DNA from: Hericium rajendrae
Taxonomy: Eukaryota > Basidiomycota > Agaricomycetes > Russulales > Hericiaceae
DNA: 64,000 nt
Assembly (NCBI GenBank): GCA_033439255.1
Contig: CM065890.1
Coordinates: 868,001-932,000 of the forward strand
Direction: 5' to 3'
Part shown: piece by piece, positions 36,080 to 48,704 of the stretch
Position numbering within the stretch: position 1 is the stretch's first letter
Layout: each line of letters opens with the position of its first letter
Notes under the pieces: generated by a model
What the model saw: the letters and a program-made list of their open reading frames with translations, nothing else
The model's database searches: none
What the model was told of the DNA's origin: nothing
Position numbers and translations under genes: made by a program

Positions 36080-36780
36080 ACGTTGGAGCGCATGTCTAGA
36101 CTTGGCGTTCTTGAATACACGGACCGTGGTGGATCCGAAGAATGGCTCTCCCTAGAAGGACGGACGGCGCAACGACGCTGGTCCAGTTCCTCGCAGATTG
36201 AAACGGGTCGACGACGTCACATCGATGCAACCTTCCAATCTGCGGCTGATAAGATCCCATCAAGAATTGGCTGACCTCACACCTTAGTTCATAGTGCTTG
36301 AGAACGAGTCTTCTTGTTCTTTCCTTCAGATACTACTAATACTGCGCCAAAGATTCTACGTGCAACGCTAACGAATGGGACTTGGCATTAGATGATAAAT
36401 CAGCACTTGGGCGCGGCGGACGCTGGACCCATTGTTGCGATCCACTCGAGTCCGTTTACCATCTGACGAATTCAACTTCTGCGCATGCACGACATGATGC
36501 GGAACACATACTAGGACCTTGACTCATGTGTGATCTGACTCACAGTGCGAAGATGCTAGGGATGGAGGCTTTTTCTTTCTCCCGGTACCGAAATGCAGAG
36601 AGCGCGACCTCACGTTGACAGCGGCACGAGTCGTCTAACCCTCGTATCGCCACCCTAACGCTGTTGTTTTGCCCTACCCTCAACTCTTTGCGGTCGCCGT
36701 CCATTGCAGCCATCGTCATCCGAACTAGACGGTGCTAACATGTTACTACTGGCTGAGTATACGTGCGTGACAATTTATGT
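36080..36780. other. Intergenic between the two SDR genes; nothing seen
   Basis: No coding or repeat signal was found. Confidence 0.4.
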
Positions 36781-36790
36781 GTTCCGAAAT

Positions 36791-38188
36791 TTAATAGGAC
36801 GAAGGATGGACTAAGAAGCTCTGCAGAGGGCACAGAAGGTCAGCATTGAGGTAGATAAGATGAGCATAGAAACTTACCCCCCCATCGACCAGTACCGTTT
36901 CCCTTAATACACAAATCCCGTCAACATCGGGTTTCAGCAGGTCAACTGGAAAGGAGGCTCACCGTTGATGAACCAATTTGCGAGTAGCATAATCGCTACG
37001 CTTCCAACGTCTCGGTCAGTCCCATGTGGTTCTGTCGGACACACGAGGCCTTGCTGCTGGCCACTAGTTTGGAACTTCGATTGTCCCAACGGGTTCATTG
37101 TGCCTGGAGAGGTGATCTGTGGCATTGCGGTCTAGCATCAGTGGATGGCTTGAAGGATAGAAGGATAAATCAGGTATCATATCACCTCAGTCGGAAACAA
37201 GCCTAACAGAATGTTGTTCGTAGTGCCTCTTCATGGATTTTTTTCTATTGCATTACCTGGCGCTATCGCGTTAACGCGAATCCCGAGCGGAAGAAATTCA
37301 CGGGCGAGTGACGATGTCGCATGCGCAATGGCGTACTTGGAAAAGATGTAGGGAACGCAATGCCCTGCAGTCTTGAAATCCTGACGAAGGAACATCAGCG
37401 CCCCCTTCTTGGGTTGGAAAGCCAGCCACACCTTCGTCCAGCCATTCATGCTGCTCGTCATCACTACCTGGGGCACAAATTTCTTCGCCGCCGGCTCCGT
37501 CCTGTTCTTCCACTTCTCGAGCAGCGGCAAGAACGCGAACGTCATCCAGTAGTGGCCCACCACATTCGTATCATACACTCTGTTGAATTGTTCTGTTGTC
37601 AGGGGGTCAAAGAATGCCTTCTTGAAGGCACTTGCGGTCGCCTCCGCGGGCTGTTTTGCAAAGCCGTCAACGATGCCAGCGTTGTTGAAGAGCACAGTGA
37701 CGTGCCCCGCCCTCTTCCCCACCTCGTCAGCTAGACGTTCGGCGTCGGACTGCTCGATCCAACGCAGGTCAATATGCGGGCGTAGGGATGCCAAGGTAGA
37801 GATATCCTCTTGCCTTCTGGCTGATATCGCCTTCGATGCCGAACATCCTGCCCATGCCAGCATTCGCCTTCGCAGCATCAGTATACAATTTAGCCACTCT
37901 GGAGAAGCATTATGTGGGCCCAGACACCAATGAATGAGAACGTGCATACATGTCCAAGTCTTCTTGCCTGGGCCCGATAATATAGACGTCCGCGCCATTG
38001 GCGACAAGTGTTGAGCTGATCATCAATCCAATGCCCTGGGCGCCACATACATACGACAATGAAGTCAACGTCAGAATAAACCGCAATGGTACACAACGCA
38101 CCGTTCCTCCGCCAGTGACGACGGCCACGACGCCCTTAAAATCGAAAACGTGTTTCGCAGTCAGTCTCTCCAGAAGAGCCTCCGCCAT
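36791..38188 (-). CDS. Short-chain dehydrogenase/reductase, copy 2 (possible frame lesion near 3' end)
   Basis: Tandem paralogue of copy 1. It starts MAEALLERLTAKHVFDFKG at 38188 and shares TGGGT-GIGL, VTVLFNNAGIVDG, VVMTSSMNGWTK, PYIFSKYAIAHA and IRVNAIAPG. The end of the penultimate part reads WFINGE, and the last exon gives SFLVHPSSY with stop at 36791, parallel to TLLVHPSSY in copy 1. Between NGE and TVLVDGG there is an extra segment of about 57 nt that copy 1 lacks. The canonical GT-AG removal (AACG|GTGAGC...ATTAAG|GGAAACG) leaves the frame one base short. Either a non-canonical junction is used or copy 2 carries a 1-nt lesion. Confidence 0.75.
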
Positions 38189-38879
38189 GGTATCGGTTAG
38201 CTGGAAAAAGAAGTATGTATTTCTGCACCACAACGCAGCCTCTTGTACCAAGGCGCTTGACCTGATCGTCGTTCCTACCGGCGCACCATTGTCCATTCAT
38301 GCGGGGCCGTAAATAGAACCGCATGCCCTACGATGTTCCTTGCTCGGAGAGCAAGCACAGCTGACCCATAATAGTTCCTGTACCCGTAAGGGACAGGTCT
38401 TCCCTCGAAAGTTACTGCCTTATATGGAAACTTTTGACGTTGTCCCATTTTGGAAGTGTTCCGCCTGACTGAGACACTCAGTTCCCGCTAACAGCGAACG
38501 CGCACCGTCTTGCAGCTACAGGCACTTTAATTATCTGGTCGCTTTGCCATGTTGCCATGCAAGCGAAGGTCTTCTTCGCAAGCCTTTCCGGACGGTGAAA
38601 AACGAAGAAAATGAAACCGTAGCGATGATCAAAACATGATGTTGTTCTGTACCCGTTCTATGAACACTCGCGGTGCATCCCACTACTGAATCGGGCAGAC
38701 CAATTGGAAGGAAGGAAGGAAGGAAGTATATTCCGCAGCGGTCCCAATGAGGAACAAAGCGGCCCGCATGCCGCGCAGCCAGGCACAGACTACGTACAGA
38801 CATGCGTATCGTGTATCTACTCCGATCACTGCTCAGGCGGACAGCATCACCTAGAATAAATAAGTAGAAAACAGAAAAT

Positions 38880-39030
38880 GAGGCCCGATGAAAAACCCAT
38901 GCACGGAAAACCTTCAATAAGGAAAAAACCGTAGCGATGGGAAAACCAGGCCGACCCGATGAAAAACCCATACAAGGAAAACCTCAAATGAGGGAAAAAC
39001 CGTTGCGATGGGAAAACCAGGCCAAGGAGA
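38880..39030. repeat. Short tandem repeats, about 62 bp unit
   Basis: GATGAAAAACCCAT(A/G)CA-GGAAAACCT and GCGATGGGAAAACCAGGCC recur two to three times. They lie at the 3' side of the LINE relic and may belong to its tail. Confidence 0.6.
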
Positions 39031-39965
39031 TGTGTCACGCCTGAGCAATGTCCATAGAGACACGCTTGTGAGCGACGAGCCCACGACAAGACAAGGGCCA
39101 ACGCACCGAGGGAACAACCTGCGCTGACGGATGGACCGCCAATGGCCATGCATTAACCAGCTGCATAACTTCGGATGCAAATTTTGCAAACACATCCAAG
39201 ATGCGGCGTTCACGTCACAGATGACGCATGAGGAAGGTGCAGTCATGCATGCAGAAGATGGCATCGTACATGTCTGGACGGAGGAACTCACGCAGCGCAC
39301 ACAAAAAGTTTGCGCGCAGCAACGACACAGACGGGTGATAGTCGCACTCGAGCAGGATATGCTCGGGTGTTTCGACAGCTTGCCAGCAAAAATGACACAA
39401 GCGCCAGCAGCGCATAACGCGGGGCTGCTGATGTCACAGAGTTTCGCAGGCGAGGCGGTGGTCAGAGAGTACGAGTGGCGTGAGTGACAATGAGCAGGGA
39501 TAGAAACTCGGAGGTATGGCCGGAAGAAGACACCTTGGGAGGGACGTTCTCCATGACACAATCTCTGCGCGGCCATAAAGGAGCATCGCACAGGGACAGT
39601 TGTTGACAAGATTGCAGCGCCTCGAGCCCAGTGTTAGTAAACAGAAAGATGAGCATGAAGCACCGCGATAGACCTAGCAATGGAGAATGTCACAACCATG
39701 AATGAGGTGAGGGTCGACCCACGCGGTGTACAGGAAACGGCCCTGCCAGACCGGTAGGGAACCAATCATGCCACGTAGTGCGAAAGTGACATTCACCAGA
39801 TTCCATGTCTTCTGTGCCTTAGCAGCAGAGTGTGCTAGGAAGATGTCGCACTTCGTAGGACACAGAATGACACCGATGTAGGTGTACTCGGAAGTCCACT
39901 GTAGAGTGGAGCCGTAGACCTGCAGCGAAGGCAGTCGAACAGTAGTGGAAGTTGACAACCCGAAT
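38880..39965 (-). mobile_element. 5'-truncated LINE (non-LTR retrotransposon) relic
   Basis: On the minus strand 39958-39674 reads LQVYGSTLQWTSEYTYIGV and GSLPVWQGRFLYTAWVDPHL, the C-terminal connection region of LINE reverse transcriptases. Further on, 39415-39215 reads RLCHFCWQAVETPEHILLECD, the zinc-finger tail (zf-RVT type). The catalytic reverse transcriptase part is missing because the copy is cut near 39965, typical 5' truncation. The two parts lie in different frames. A probable 3' untranslated part with short repeats extends to about 38880. Confidence 0.7.
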
Positions 39966-40199
39966 CATGTCGGCGAGCGATACATTATGTAAGCAACCTG
40001 CGGGACGTCAGGCATAGGAGCATTGGGATGCAACAGGGGCACGATAGTGGTATGGTATGCAGGAGACGTAGAGGCGACATGTCGAAAAAGACGGTGTGGA
40101 CGACGAGGCGTAGCAGAAGCGTGTAGATGCAGGCAGGCCGCCGCGCCGCGCGTAGCGCGGGGCGGCGGCACTGGCGGCGGCATGGCGTCTCGTGGTGTG

Positions 40200-40425
40200 G
40201 GTGGAATGGACTTGCAGAGCAAGTCTGTTCGTCAAGGAACCAGCGAAACGTGGAATACCCAAGCGGACCCGCGAAGCGAGTCTATTCGTCAACATATGAG
40301 CCTGAGCACCGTCGCAGATGTCCCAATCGGACTCGCAAAGCGAGTCTGTTCCTCAACATGTGGACTGGCAGCGCGAACGTCACATAACCAATGGACTCGC
40401 AGAGCGAGTCTGTTCCTCAACGACA
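40200..40425. repeat. Tandem repeat with GAGTC palindrome, four units
   Basis: Four units of 55-66 bp each carry a hairpin core of the form GACTCGC-(A/G)A-GCGAGTC followed by TGTTC(C/G)TCAA (near 40209, 40264, 40330 and 40392). The palindromic core is better conserved than the spacers. Confidence 0.7.
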
Positions 40426-40482
40426 TCTCCCCGGAGTGGCCCAACAGTAACGATTGGCTGGCTGGGTGGCGATGGGGGTGGA

Positions 40483-40704
40483 CGAACACGGCGGCTCCCA
40501 GAGTGGCGAGAACGACACTCTGCGGCCTCAGGGGCGGCGAGCGCGAACCCTGCGACACTAAGGGGCGGCATGGGAAGAGCCACGATGGGCTCGAGAACGA
40601 ACACGGCGGCTCCCATAGCGGCGAGAACGACGCTCAGTGGCCTCAAGGGCGGCGAGCGCGAACCGTGCGACACTAAGGGGCGGCATGGGAAGAGCCACGA
40701 TCTA
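40483..40704. repeat. Tandem duplication, 111-bp unit, two copies
   Basis: GAACACGGCGGCTCCCA-AG-GGCGAGAACGAC through GGGAAGAGCCACGAT occurs twice in direct order with few substitutions. It sits just outside the low-coordinate side of the Helitron. Confidence 0.8.
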
Positions 40705-40990
40705 TTACTATTGATAGACCTTTATTTGAACAATCCTAAGTATATGGTTCAACGTCGCATGAAAAGGAATACCTGCCTTAGAAACGGGGACAGGTAATGC
40801 CCGTAGGGCCGTACTATGTCAGGCACATCTGCAATCGCAAACAATAGCCTTTTATAGTAAAAATTTCCTTTTCGTGTGTACAAACAAACATTTCTCGATT
40901 GTCTCCGTTCGATCGTCGGCCATGTTCAACGCCGTCTCCACCTGTTCGCTGCTGCTCTATCTTCTCGTCAAATACTGTTCGCGCTCTGCG

Positions 40991-43900
40991 CTACGATGTC
41001 ATCTCGTTCCACCATTGTTTCGTCGCTTCGTCCCGGCGTTCTAGCCATGCATCACAATCTTGAAGGTGAGAGTCAATCGGTTGCATGAGCAATTTTTCGT
41101 CAAATGATCTTAGCAATCGAATAGTGTCTCGTCCCGAACTGCGAGACAGCGCGACGTAAATGTTGAACATATTCATTTGGGAGCCCGTTGGTGGAGTGCC
41201 AATGTCGACAACAACGTATTCCAGGGTTTGTCCTTGCGCACGATAGTCGGTAAAGGCGTATGCCGCGGTTAAAGGAAATTGGCGGCGTTGAATTGAACGT
41301 TGAGTTGTTTCTCCATCGGCTTGTGTTACGGATAGCTTGAATGACCTGGTGACCGGAACAATAGGTATAACTGATTCAGGAAGATGGGAGAGACGGGCTC
41401 GTGTGCGATCCAGTTTCACGAGGAGATATGACGGTAAATGTGATAATTTGCTTTCCACTGAATCTTGTGCGATTGATTCGTTTTCATCTAGAATAATGTC
41501 GACTATCTCGCCTCGAGATCCATTGGCAACATCTCGTTCCACATCTACATTCAAGGTGACCATCACTTTCATTCCTTTTGCCAATTGAATAGAATTGGGC
41601 AGATTTGCGTTCTCTCCTCGTTTAGAACCATTTGTTGGCTTCTTCTTAGCGAGGGCGTAGCGCTCTGTAAGAGACAATTGTCGTCCTTGATACGTGTCAT
41701 TGGCGTGGCAAGTAAATAGCTGTGTTTGTGTGAGCTGGCAATGGTTGCGCACTGCATCTTCATTCCATGCAACGCGAACAGCATGTCGGGGAGTGACAAG
41801 GTACGCTTGGTTCCATGGAGGTTCGTTATACTTGACTGATGATGCATTTTTCGAGGAGATTATGAGTTCGTTCAGCATAGCAATATGTTGTTCCTCGACT
41901 TCTCCACGGCGTAGGTGGCGTAGAAAATCCAACCAGCCCGCGTCGCGAATGCGGACCTGTGTAATATTGTAAGAATATCGCGTCTCATGTGGTATTATGG
42001 ACTTACTTGTTGGCGTAGAATGACAACGGTCGTAAATTGTTCATAAATAAAACGACCTAAAGATTCATCGGCAGACTCTTGTGCCGGCCTCGCTGGATGA
42101 TAAAGAGCCACATTACTACCGCCTATTACTGGCGGAAATTGATGAAAGTCTCCGCATAAGATAACATTAACACCTCCAAACGGTTTATCTTCGGCTAGAG
42201 AAGATTCATCGGTTTTGGCGATCGAAATGTTTCTGGACAGAAGAGCAAAAAATTTTCTGGAAAACATAGAGCATTCATCGAGGATAAGATATTCCACATC
42301 CTTCCACATATGTCGCAGCTTATCTTTTCCGTCTCCAGATAATGGTGCGCCAGTGAGCGAAATACCGCCCAGAATGTGTGTAGTTTTGCCGTCAATTAGG
42401 GAAGCGGCGATTCCAGTAAATGCACCTTTCAGTAAGTGTTTCTTTAATCCTCGTTGCTCGAAAAGTTGAGTCACGGTCTGAATCACTTTAGATTTTCCTG
42501 TTCCGCCTTCACCTTGTATTTGCATCAATAATTGAGGTACGTCTTGCTCGCTCCGAGTTTTGTCAAGATGCCAGGCTACAATATCATATGCTCGTCTTTG
42601 CTCAGGCAATAACAATTCAGGGTTGACAGCAAGTAATGCAGCTTCGGCCATAGCGGTATCGTGTTCCACAAACCCTGCACGATTATTGGAGTCTGAGACA
42701 TAAGCATCGTTAGGAGGCTGCTGTGGATTATCACGTCCAGAAGTAGGTTCTTCGCATCCTGTGCGGCAGTTCAGTTCAGCTTGCCATTGAAGAAGGTTAC
42801 GCAAATCGTCTCCTGTTGTGATGTGCATGTCGCACGTCGGACGGTACTCCATATCAGTGTCTTCGGGCAAGAGATGGGCCATTTTCGCGATCTCCAGAGC
42901 TTGACGTGTGTATAGTTTTTCTCGTCCCTCTCCTTGTCGCGCTATAATGTTGTTGATCATTTCTTCCGTGATTGTTAACTGAGTTGTTGCAGGTTCCATA
43001 ATTGTGTTATCTTCGTCGACATCATCACGATCTTCATAACGCCGTCCATTCGACGTCCGCTCTTCATCACCTTCGATATCATCCTCATCTGCCTTGCTTC
43101 GAGAGTCATGGTAATGTTGAATATTACCAATCATGCGTTGAATGTCGGATGAGGTATGTTCATAAAATTGATCGAACGCATCATCCCAAGATTGATCGTG
43201 GTTCTTTAAGTCGTCCACTTTTCGCCATGGTTTGAAAAGCAGCAGCATCGACGCGCAATAGAACGGATAAACACTGGCATCATTGTCGGTCGGAAACCAA
43301 GGACCTATGAAATCCGGGATAGTGTTGTGACCCACTGTACGAACAACACGGGCCTTATTGTCACTTTGAGGATGTTCAGTGTGATAAGGTATGCGATCGC
43401 TTCGAGGTCGACCAACGTTTGCACTTCGTCCTGGTGATTGTTGATTTTTGACTTCATATGTGTCCTTGAAAAATTGCATGACATTCATCGACTCGCAGTT
43501 GACACCACGAAATGCATAATCAGCAACTTGGTTACAAGCTTGGACACCTCCATTTTGGGGTAAAATCAACACACAAGTGTCGTTCTCAATCTGTAAAAGT
43601 ACATTTCGTATAGTCTTTTGCATTGACGTTAATGATCCTTGCTTACAGGATTTTCTGTTGCAACCTCATCTTCTCCGCCTCCAGGGTCATCACGACGAAT
43701 AGCAGCATCATTTTCAGTCTGATGTTGTCTGAAAATGATATATTCATCTTCTATTCCGTTGGTCCGAATATAAAGCACCTACTGTTCTCTCCTTCGCTCG
43801 GACATGGTATTTAAGGTTGGACATTGCCTTTTCAATTCTGCGACGAAAGATGACCAGTAAACGCTAGAATAATTATGGGATTCAAACGTGTCCCCCCATC

Positions 43901-46900
43901 CCATAAGATAACAGATGACAAGTGGTGCAGCGACTTCCTGTTCCCGGTTGAGTATATTCGCAGCACGGATCAGCAACAGGCGTTGTCGATTGCGAAGATC
44001 ATCAACATAAGTGTTATCTTTGAAGTGCCAAACAAGTCCTTGCGCTAATATTGCAGACGTGTTGTACCCTCGACCTTGTTTTTTGGTAGAATATTGCGTA
44101 ACATAGTGAGTCGCTCCACGAGTTTCTTCGCCATTTGTCATCAACTGACCATCGCAGTTACATCGAACATTGACAGATACCCATGGAATCCAGGTATTGA
44201 AATATTCGTATGTGCGCTTTGGCAACCAATTGCCTTTGGAATCGACAGTGTCTTGTGCAGATCTTGGCCACGGAGCACGTCGCTTACAGACTAAACGTCC
44301 TCGTTTATATTTGAGGCAGCTGTTCGCCCTACAGGTGTGTGTTTGCTTTGTCCTGACGACCTTTCTCTCTAATTCTTCTGCACGTTGTTGATAATTGCTT
44401 TCATAGGGATTGGGAGGTCGAGAGTATGCGACCTCCTTGTCCTTGGGAATGGACCGCAACTCCTCGGCAGTTGTCATACCGTCCAGGTGAGCTCGAAAAT
44501 TTGCCTGCACGTACTTCTTCACTCGCTCACGAAATTGCTCCGTACCCAATAATCGTCGAATTTCTGCTGGCGGAGGTGTGTTCTTCAACCAAATCAAGAT
44601 ATGCAGATGAAGAGTTCCGCGTCCCTGACTTTCGACAACACCGAAGTATGCAACGACTCGACCGAGAACACCTTTCCCAGATGATAGTGATTGACGATTG
44701 CCCGATATCTTCGTTTGCAGAAGTTCCTCCAACACTGTGGTTGTCATAAATCTGAAGAACTTGGCCGCCGCATAAGGATCACGCGCCATATTCTCTGCAC
44801 GGCGCTTCCTATTTGGACCGAACGTCGCTGCGAAACGATCCATGTCAATCTCTTCACCAGCAAAGACTTGTGCAATGGGATCATCAAGGTCATTGGCATT
44901 TATTGTTGCCCATATAGACGGTGGCCCCTTCTGAATTGATGTTGACCAGATTTTGCTACGATTTCGCTGACGCGAGGAATCGGAGGCCATGACGCGGGAC
45001 ATAGTAGTGCGTACATGTTTTCTAAGCAGATTAATGGAACTATTGCTGATAGCTCGATTGCATCTTTCTTCTTCGGCTGCCTTTTCCAGATCTCGGATTG
45101 TGATAGACGACAATTGTCTTGCAACGGAATTAAAATCCCGTCGGCGCATTTGAATACGTGCTGACAATAAAGCTTGCCGATGTTGTAGCAAGCCAAACGC
45201 ATGGAAAATAAACATGGGATGGACTCTGAAGCGGCGATCATGGTACTGTAAAGCCCAACGAATATGATCTGACAATGAGAGATCAACAGCACGAACGGCC
45301 TCCAACCCACCGCACCCATATGGGAAAAGTACTGGGTATGCTTTCTCCCAGACATTTGTGTTGTCGTCATTATCTTGACGACCACCATCGAAGTCTCGCA
45401 CTGCTCGGGAACTATGGCGGACAGCAAAACTCCCCTCACTCCTGCCATTACCATCTGCCAAGTTTTGCAATCCCCAAGTCATAAGATCATCCATGGAAAT
45501 GTTCGTCAAATCCGAATCATGTACTCCAAGGAATTGAAGAGGTATGACATCTGCTGGCTCATTGTCTGCTGTTTCCGCATCTAAATAATTGTCTAAGACC
45601 TTTCATGACTATGGCCATCGAAGACTCTCACCTGCATTAGAACTTTCATCACCATCCTCCCTTGGCACATAATCGTCATTTTCTGCTTCAATGACATCTT
45701 CATCATCTTCGAGACGCATGGTTGCCATAATCTCGATGGGTACATCGTCCTCCGGTAGCGTCGTCAATCGTGCATCATCGATTGTGATGTGACCGTAATA
45801 TTTAGGATTGTTTGCCTTTAGCCATACGAGAGCATCTCGGACGACCAAGCGACGAACTCGAAAAGTCTTCTTCAACCACTCTTTCTTCACTTCACCTCGT
45901 CCGACAAAGGCGACTGACAGCAAAGACGGCAGAACATCCGGTCGTTGAGGTAAGAGATTCCTATCAACCATGCTTGCGATCTCAGACATGTTCATATCAA
46001 AAGTTGTCACATTGCCTCGTAGACCTCGCTGCAGGCCCTCTTCATCACGAGCTCCACGGCGATCCTTTGGATAGAGCTTGACGACTGATGCACGAACGAA
46101 ATATGTCGAGATAAGAATAGACTCAGGAATGGTAAGCCGACGCAGTTCGAACGGAGGTTCGCCCATCCACAAGTTGTTCGCCAATGCATATCGCGGTACT
46201 TGAACTTGATCACCATCCTTCTTCAACGAACTAAAACAGCTCTCGCAGATATCTGCATGACCATCCTGACAGCCAGCTGTAGCAAGAAGGAGACCATCTG
46301 TCAATGTCTGTGCCGCATGACTTTGAGTAGGAACTAAGCGCATCCGATTTGGTATAACAGGAATGGCAACATTATGACAAGTTGTCTGTTTCTTCAATTG
46401 TTCTCGACCGCAAACAGCACAGACGAATTGCTCCAATGCAGCATTTGAGGTTGCATCCCAAAATCCTCGGTAACATGCCATCAGTTCATCTTCCGAAGGT
46501 AGCGCCAAATACTCATTCGCATCATAATCAGCCTCTTCAACACGTCGACGCACTGAGCGTCGGAACTGCATCTGGCGCCGCCTCTTTTTCTCCCTCCATT
46601 CCTGATGCCTTGCTTCTCGTTGAGCTTCTTTGGATTGTGCCGCATTAATGAACAATGCATGGATGTCTTCCGATTGATCCAAGATGACGTCGACCAAAGC
46701 TGACCGCCTCCGATGAGCTGCCGCCGGAAAAGTCATAACTGACTCTCCCACTGCTAACATCTCATTTATTGTCAATCTATCCAGAGCGAACCAAATTCCA
46801 TGAACAGAAGGCATGATAATGGTCAGGATTCGCAGTGCGACAAGCAAGATGAACGCAAGGGCAACAGTGATGCTCCACAACCTCCTATCGTCGACCTCAA

Positions 46901-46913
46901 ATGCCGCCGTCAC
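40991..46913 (-). CDS. Helitron Rep/helicase protein
   Basis: Initiates rolling-circle transposition (HUH endonuclease) and unwinds DNA (SF1 helicase). From the N-terminus (46913) it carries a Helitron-associated zinc region (CAVCGREQL...CESCFSSLKK...VPRYALANNLWMG), then after an intron the Rep part. The Rep part has SQGRGTLHLHILIWLKN (HUH motif HLH) and THYVTQYSTKK (catalytic Tyr region). PIF1-type motifs follow: QGEGGTGKSKVIQ (Walker A), YLILDECSMFS (Walker B), NVILCGDFHQFPPV, AYAFTDYRAQGQTLEYVVVD and YVALSRSSGRDTIRLL. Introns at 45.6, 43.6 and 41.95 kb keep phase. One in-frame TAG at 43779-43781 separates the Rep and helicase parts unless an unseen intron removes it. Otherwise the gene reads open for about 1,900 codons. 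Confidence 0.85.
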
Positions 46914-46954
46914 ACATGGTCACGCTCATCACTGACTCTTTGACTCCTACCACC

Positions 46955-47992
46955 ATGTCCGAGAACGACTCCGAGGTTGTAAGTTCCCCAACTATCTAAA
47001 CTCGACTATGCTAATCCCACGTCTCTAGAATTATGAACCGCTCACAGTTGATGACATAATCGACAATGTTGCGAACGCTACAATGTTCGCCGGAAATCCC
47101 AACCTCCTATCCCACGTTGAGTGGTACGAGGAAGGTCTTCGTCACAAGCTCATCCAGGCCCGAGCCTCTAAAGATGACACTGCTGTTGAGGCCCTCCTGC
47201 GTGCTATCGGAAAGGTTTCGCCGAACAGATGTTACACTTCTCCGGAGGGCGCATGGTCCCCACACAGCACATACACCTCCGAGTTCACCAAAAGCCGAGC
47301 TCGAGCTGAGATTGTCGACCCTGACTACTCTGACAAAACGAAGGACATGTGGAAGAAAACCATGAGCACCATAAACAAAGTCGTTGGCTCCTTTCCGGCA
47401 AAAGCTGGCACCGTCAACAAACCAGTCGATCCGCGGCAGACATCTCTCCAAGTTCGGCACTCCGTATTCGAGGTATCGTGATTCATTGCCTGATCTAGAC
47501 GACCAACACTAATCACCTTACAGTTGATCAAAAATCACGCTGAATTCGAAGCGGAGCAACAGAAACTCGGTGAGCTCTAATGTCGCCCGTCGCACATCTT
47601 CACTCGTTCATCTCTGCACAGAGCAAATTCACGAAAACATGCGCATGGAGACCTGGGAATGCAAAAACACTGAATGCCAGTCAATGCTATCTCGGTTGAT
47701 TGACAACAACAAAACCGACATCGAGACCCGCACCGAATTCTACGTCGGCAAACCCATTCCTGTCTTCGATCGTAATGGTGATCCCGTCCCCCCTCCCTAT
47801 GACCGACGACTCGTTGGCGCTGTCATCGAAATTGCCTTCACCCTATCACACGACCTTTTCGGCAACAAAAAAGACAACTTCTACGCCGATATCGCATACA
47901 TAACCATTCTCAAAGACCCTCCTCCGCCTGCTACCAAGCGCAGCTACGACGCCCCCACTCATTTGCTCACTAAAAAAAAACGAGAGACTTAA
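46955..47992 (+). CDS. Helitron accessory protein, possibly ssDNA-binding
   Basis: It starts head to head with the helicase gene (41 bp between ATGs). Four exons from 46955 read MSENDSEV-NYEPLTVDDII..., RHSVFE-LIKNHAEFEAEQQKL-EQIHENMRMETWECKNTE, and end in LLTKKKRET at 47992. The C-terminal half (TEFYVGKPIPVFD...RRLVGAVIEIAFTLSHDLF...NFYADIAYITIL) looks beta-rich, like an OB-fold, and the tail is basic. A role in binding single-stranded DNA would parallel RPA-like proteins of other Helitrons, but that is inference. No domain was firmly recognised. Confidence 0.6.
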
Positions 47993-48704
47993 TATGCCTC
48001 AACTCTAGTAACTATTTCTTTTCGCATCCACATTTTCTGAGTTCTCCTCTAACAGATGTTCTCAGATCACGCCCGCTACACCACAAACCAGCAAAAAATA
48101 ATAATAATCTCACTATTATATTTAAAAAAAAGCTTACTTTGTACTTCTACATCTTGTGCCGTTGCCATGTACGAATTCCTAGCTAGCCAATACACGAAGT
48201 TCTCCTCTCCTTATGCCACTTCAAAATATTGCGTGAGACACTGACACTTAAGTCACGACCTCCGAGCAAGCCTGGTCGCCAACGGCGGCCCTTCGAGTAG
48301 AGCGCCTGCGTCTTTAAAGGGCATCGCTGCCCAATCAAGCGTCCATTGATTCCTCTACTATTACCCACATGACGCCGCAGCAATTGTACATGTTTGGTTG
48401 TAGCCCTCCTCGCGCGTCTTTCTTGCCTTTGCTCATGTTTGGTTGTACACTCTGTTGCGCAGTCTGTAGACTACTCCACTTCCGAGACATGTCGTTGTGG
48501 ATCGAACATCATCCCGCACTCGGATATGACGTACATCTTCCGCTGAGAGTGCGGGCACGGTAATGGTGTCTGTAGCATTATTACAAATAACTCGAAAAAT
48601 AATCCCCCGCACACAGGGACTCTTTCAAAAGATTATTGCACAAGTCAATTCTCAATACATTGGTACCGTTTGATATCTCGGAACCACTCCAGCCATTTTT
48701 ATTA

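Larger units (their letters stand above)
40780..48100 (-). mobile_element. Helitron (rolling-circle DNA transposon), near-complete coding
   Basis: The region carries the Rep and PIF1-like helicase of a Helitron on the minus strand and a divergent accessory gene on the plus strand. Exact termini were not fixed. On the low side a small hairpin (GCCC-GTA-GGGC, 40799-40809) and another stem (TACCTG...CAGGTA, 40770-40797) are candidates for the 3' hairpin, but a convincing CTRR end and matching 5' TC end could not be paired. Stated limits are therefore approximate. Confidence 0.8.

Noticed and set aside
40200-40425. CRISPR-like array
   Set aside because: There are only four degenerate units with uneven spacing in a fungal genome, with no associated genes. 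They are ordinary tandem repeats.
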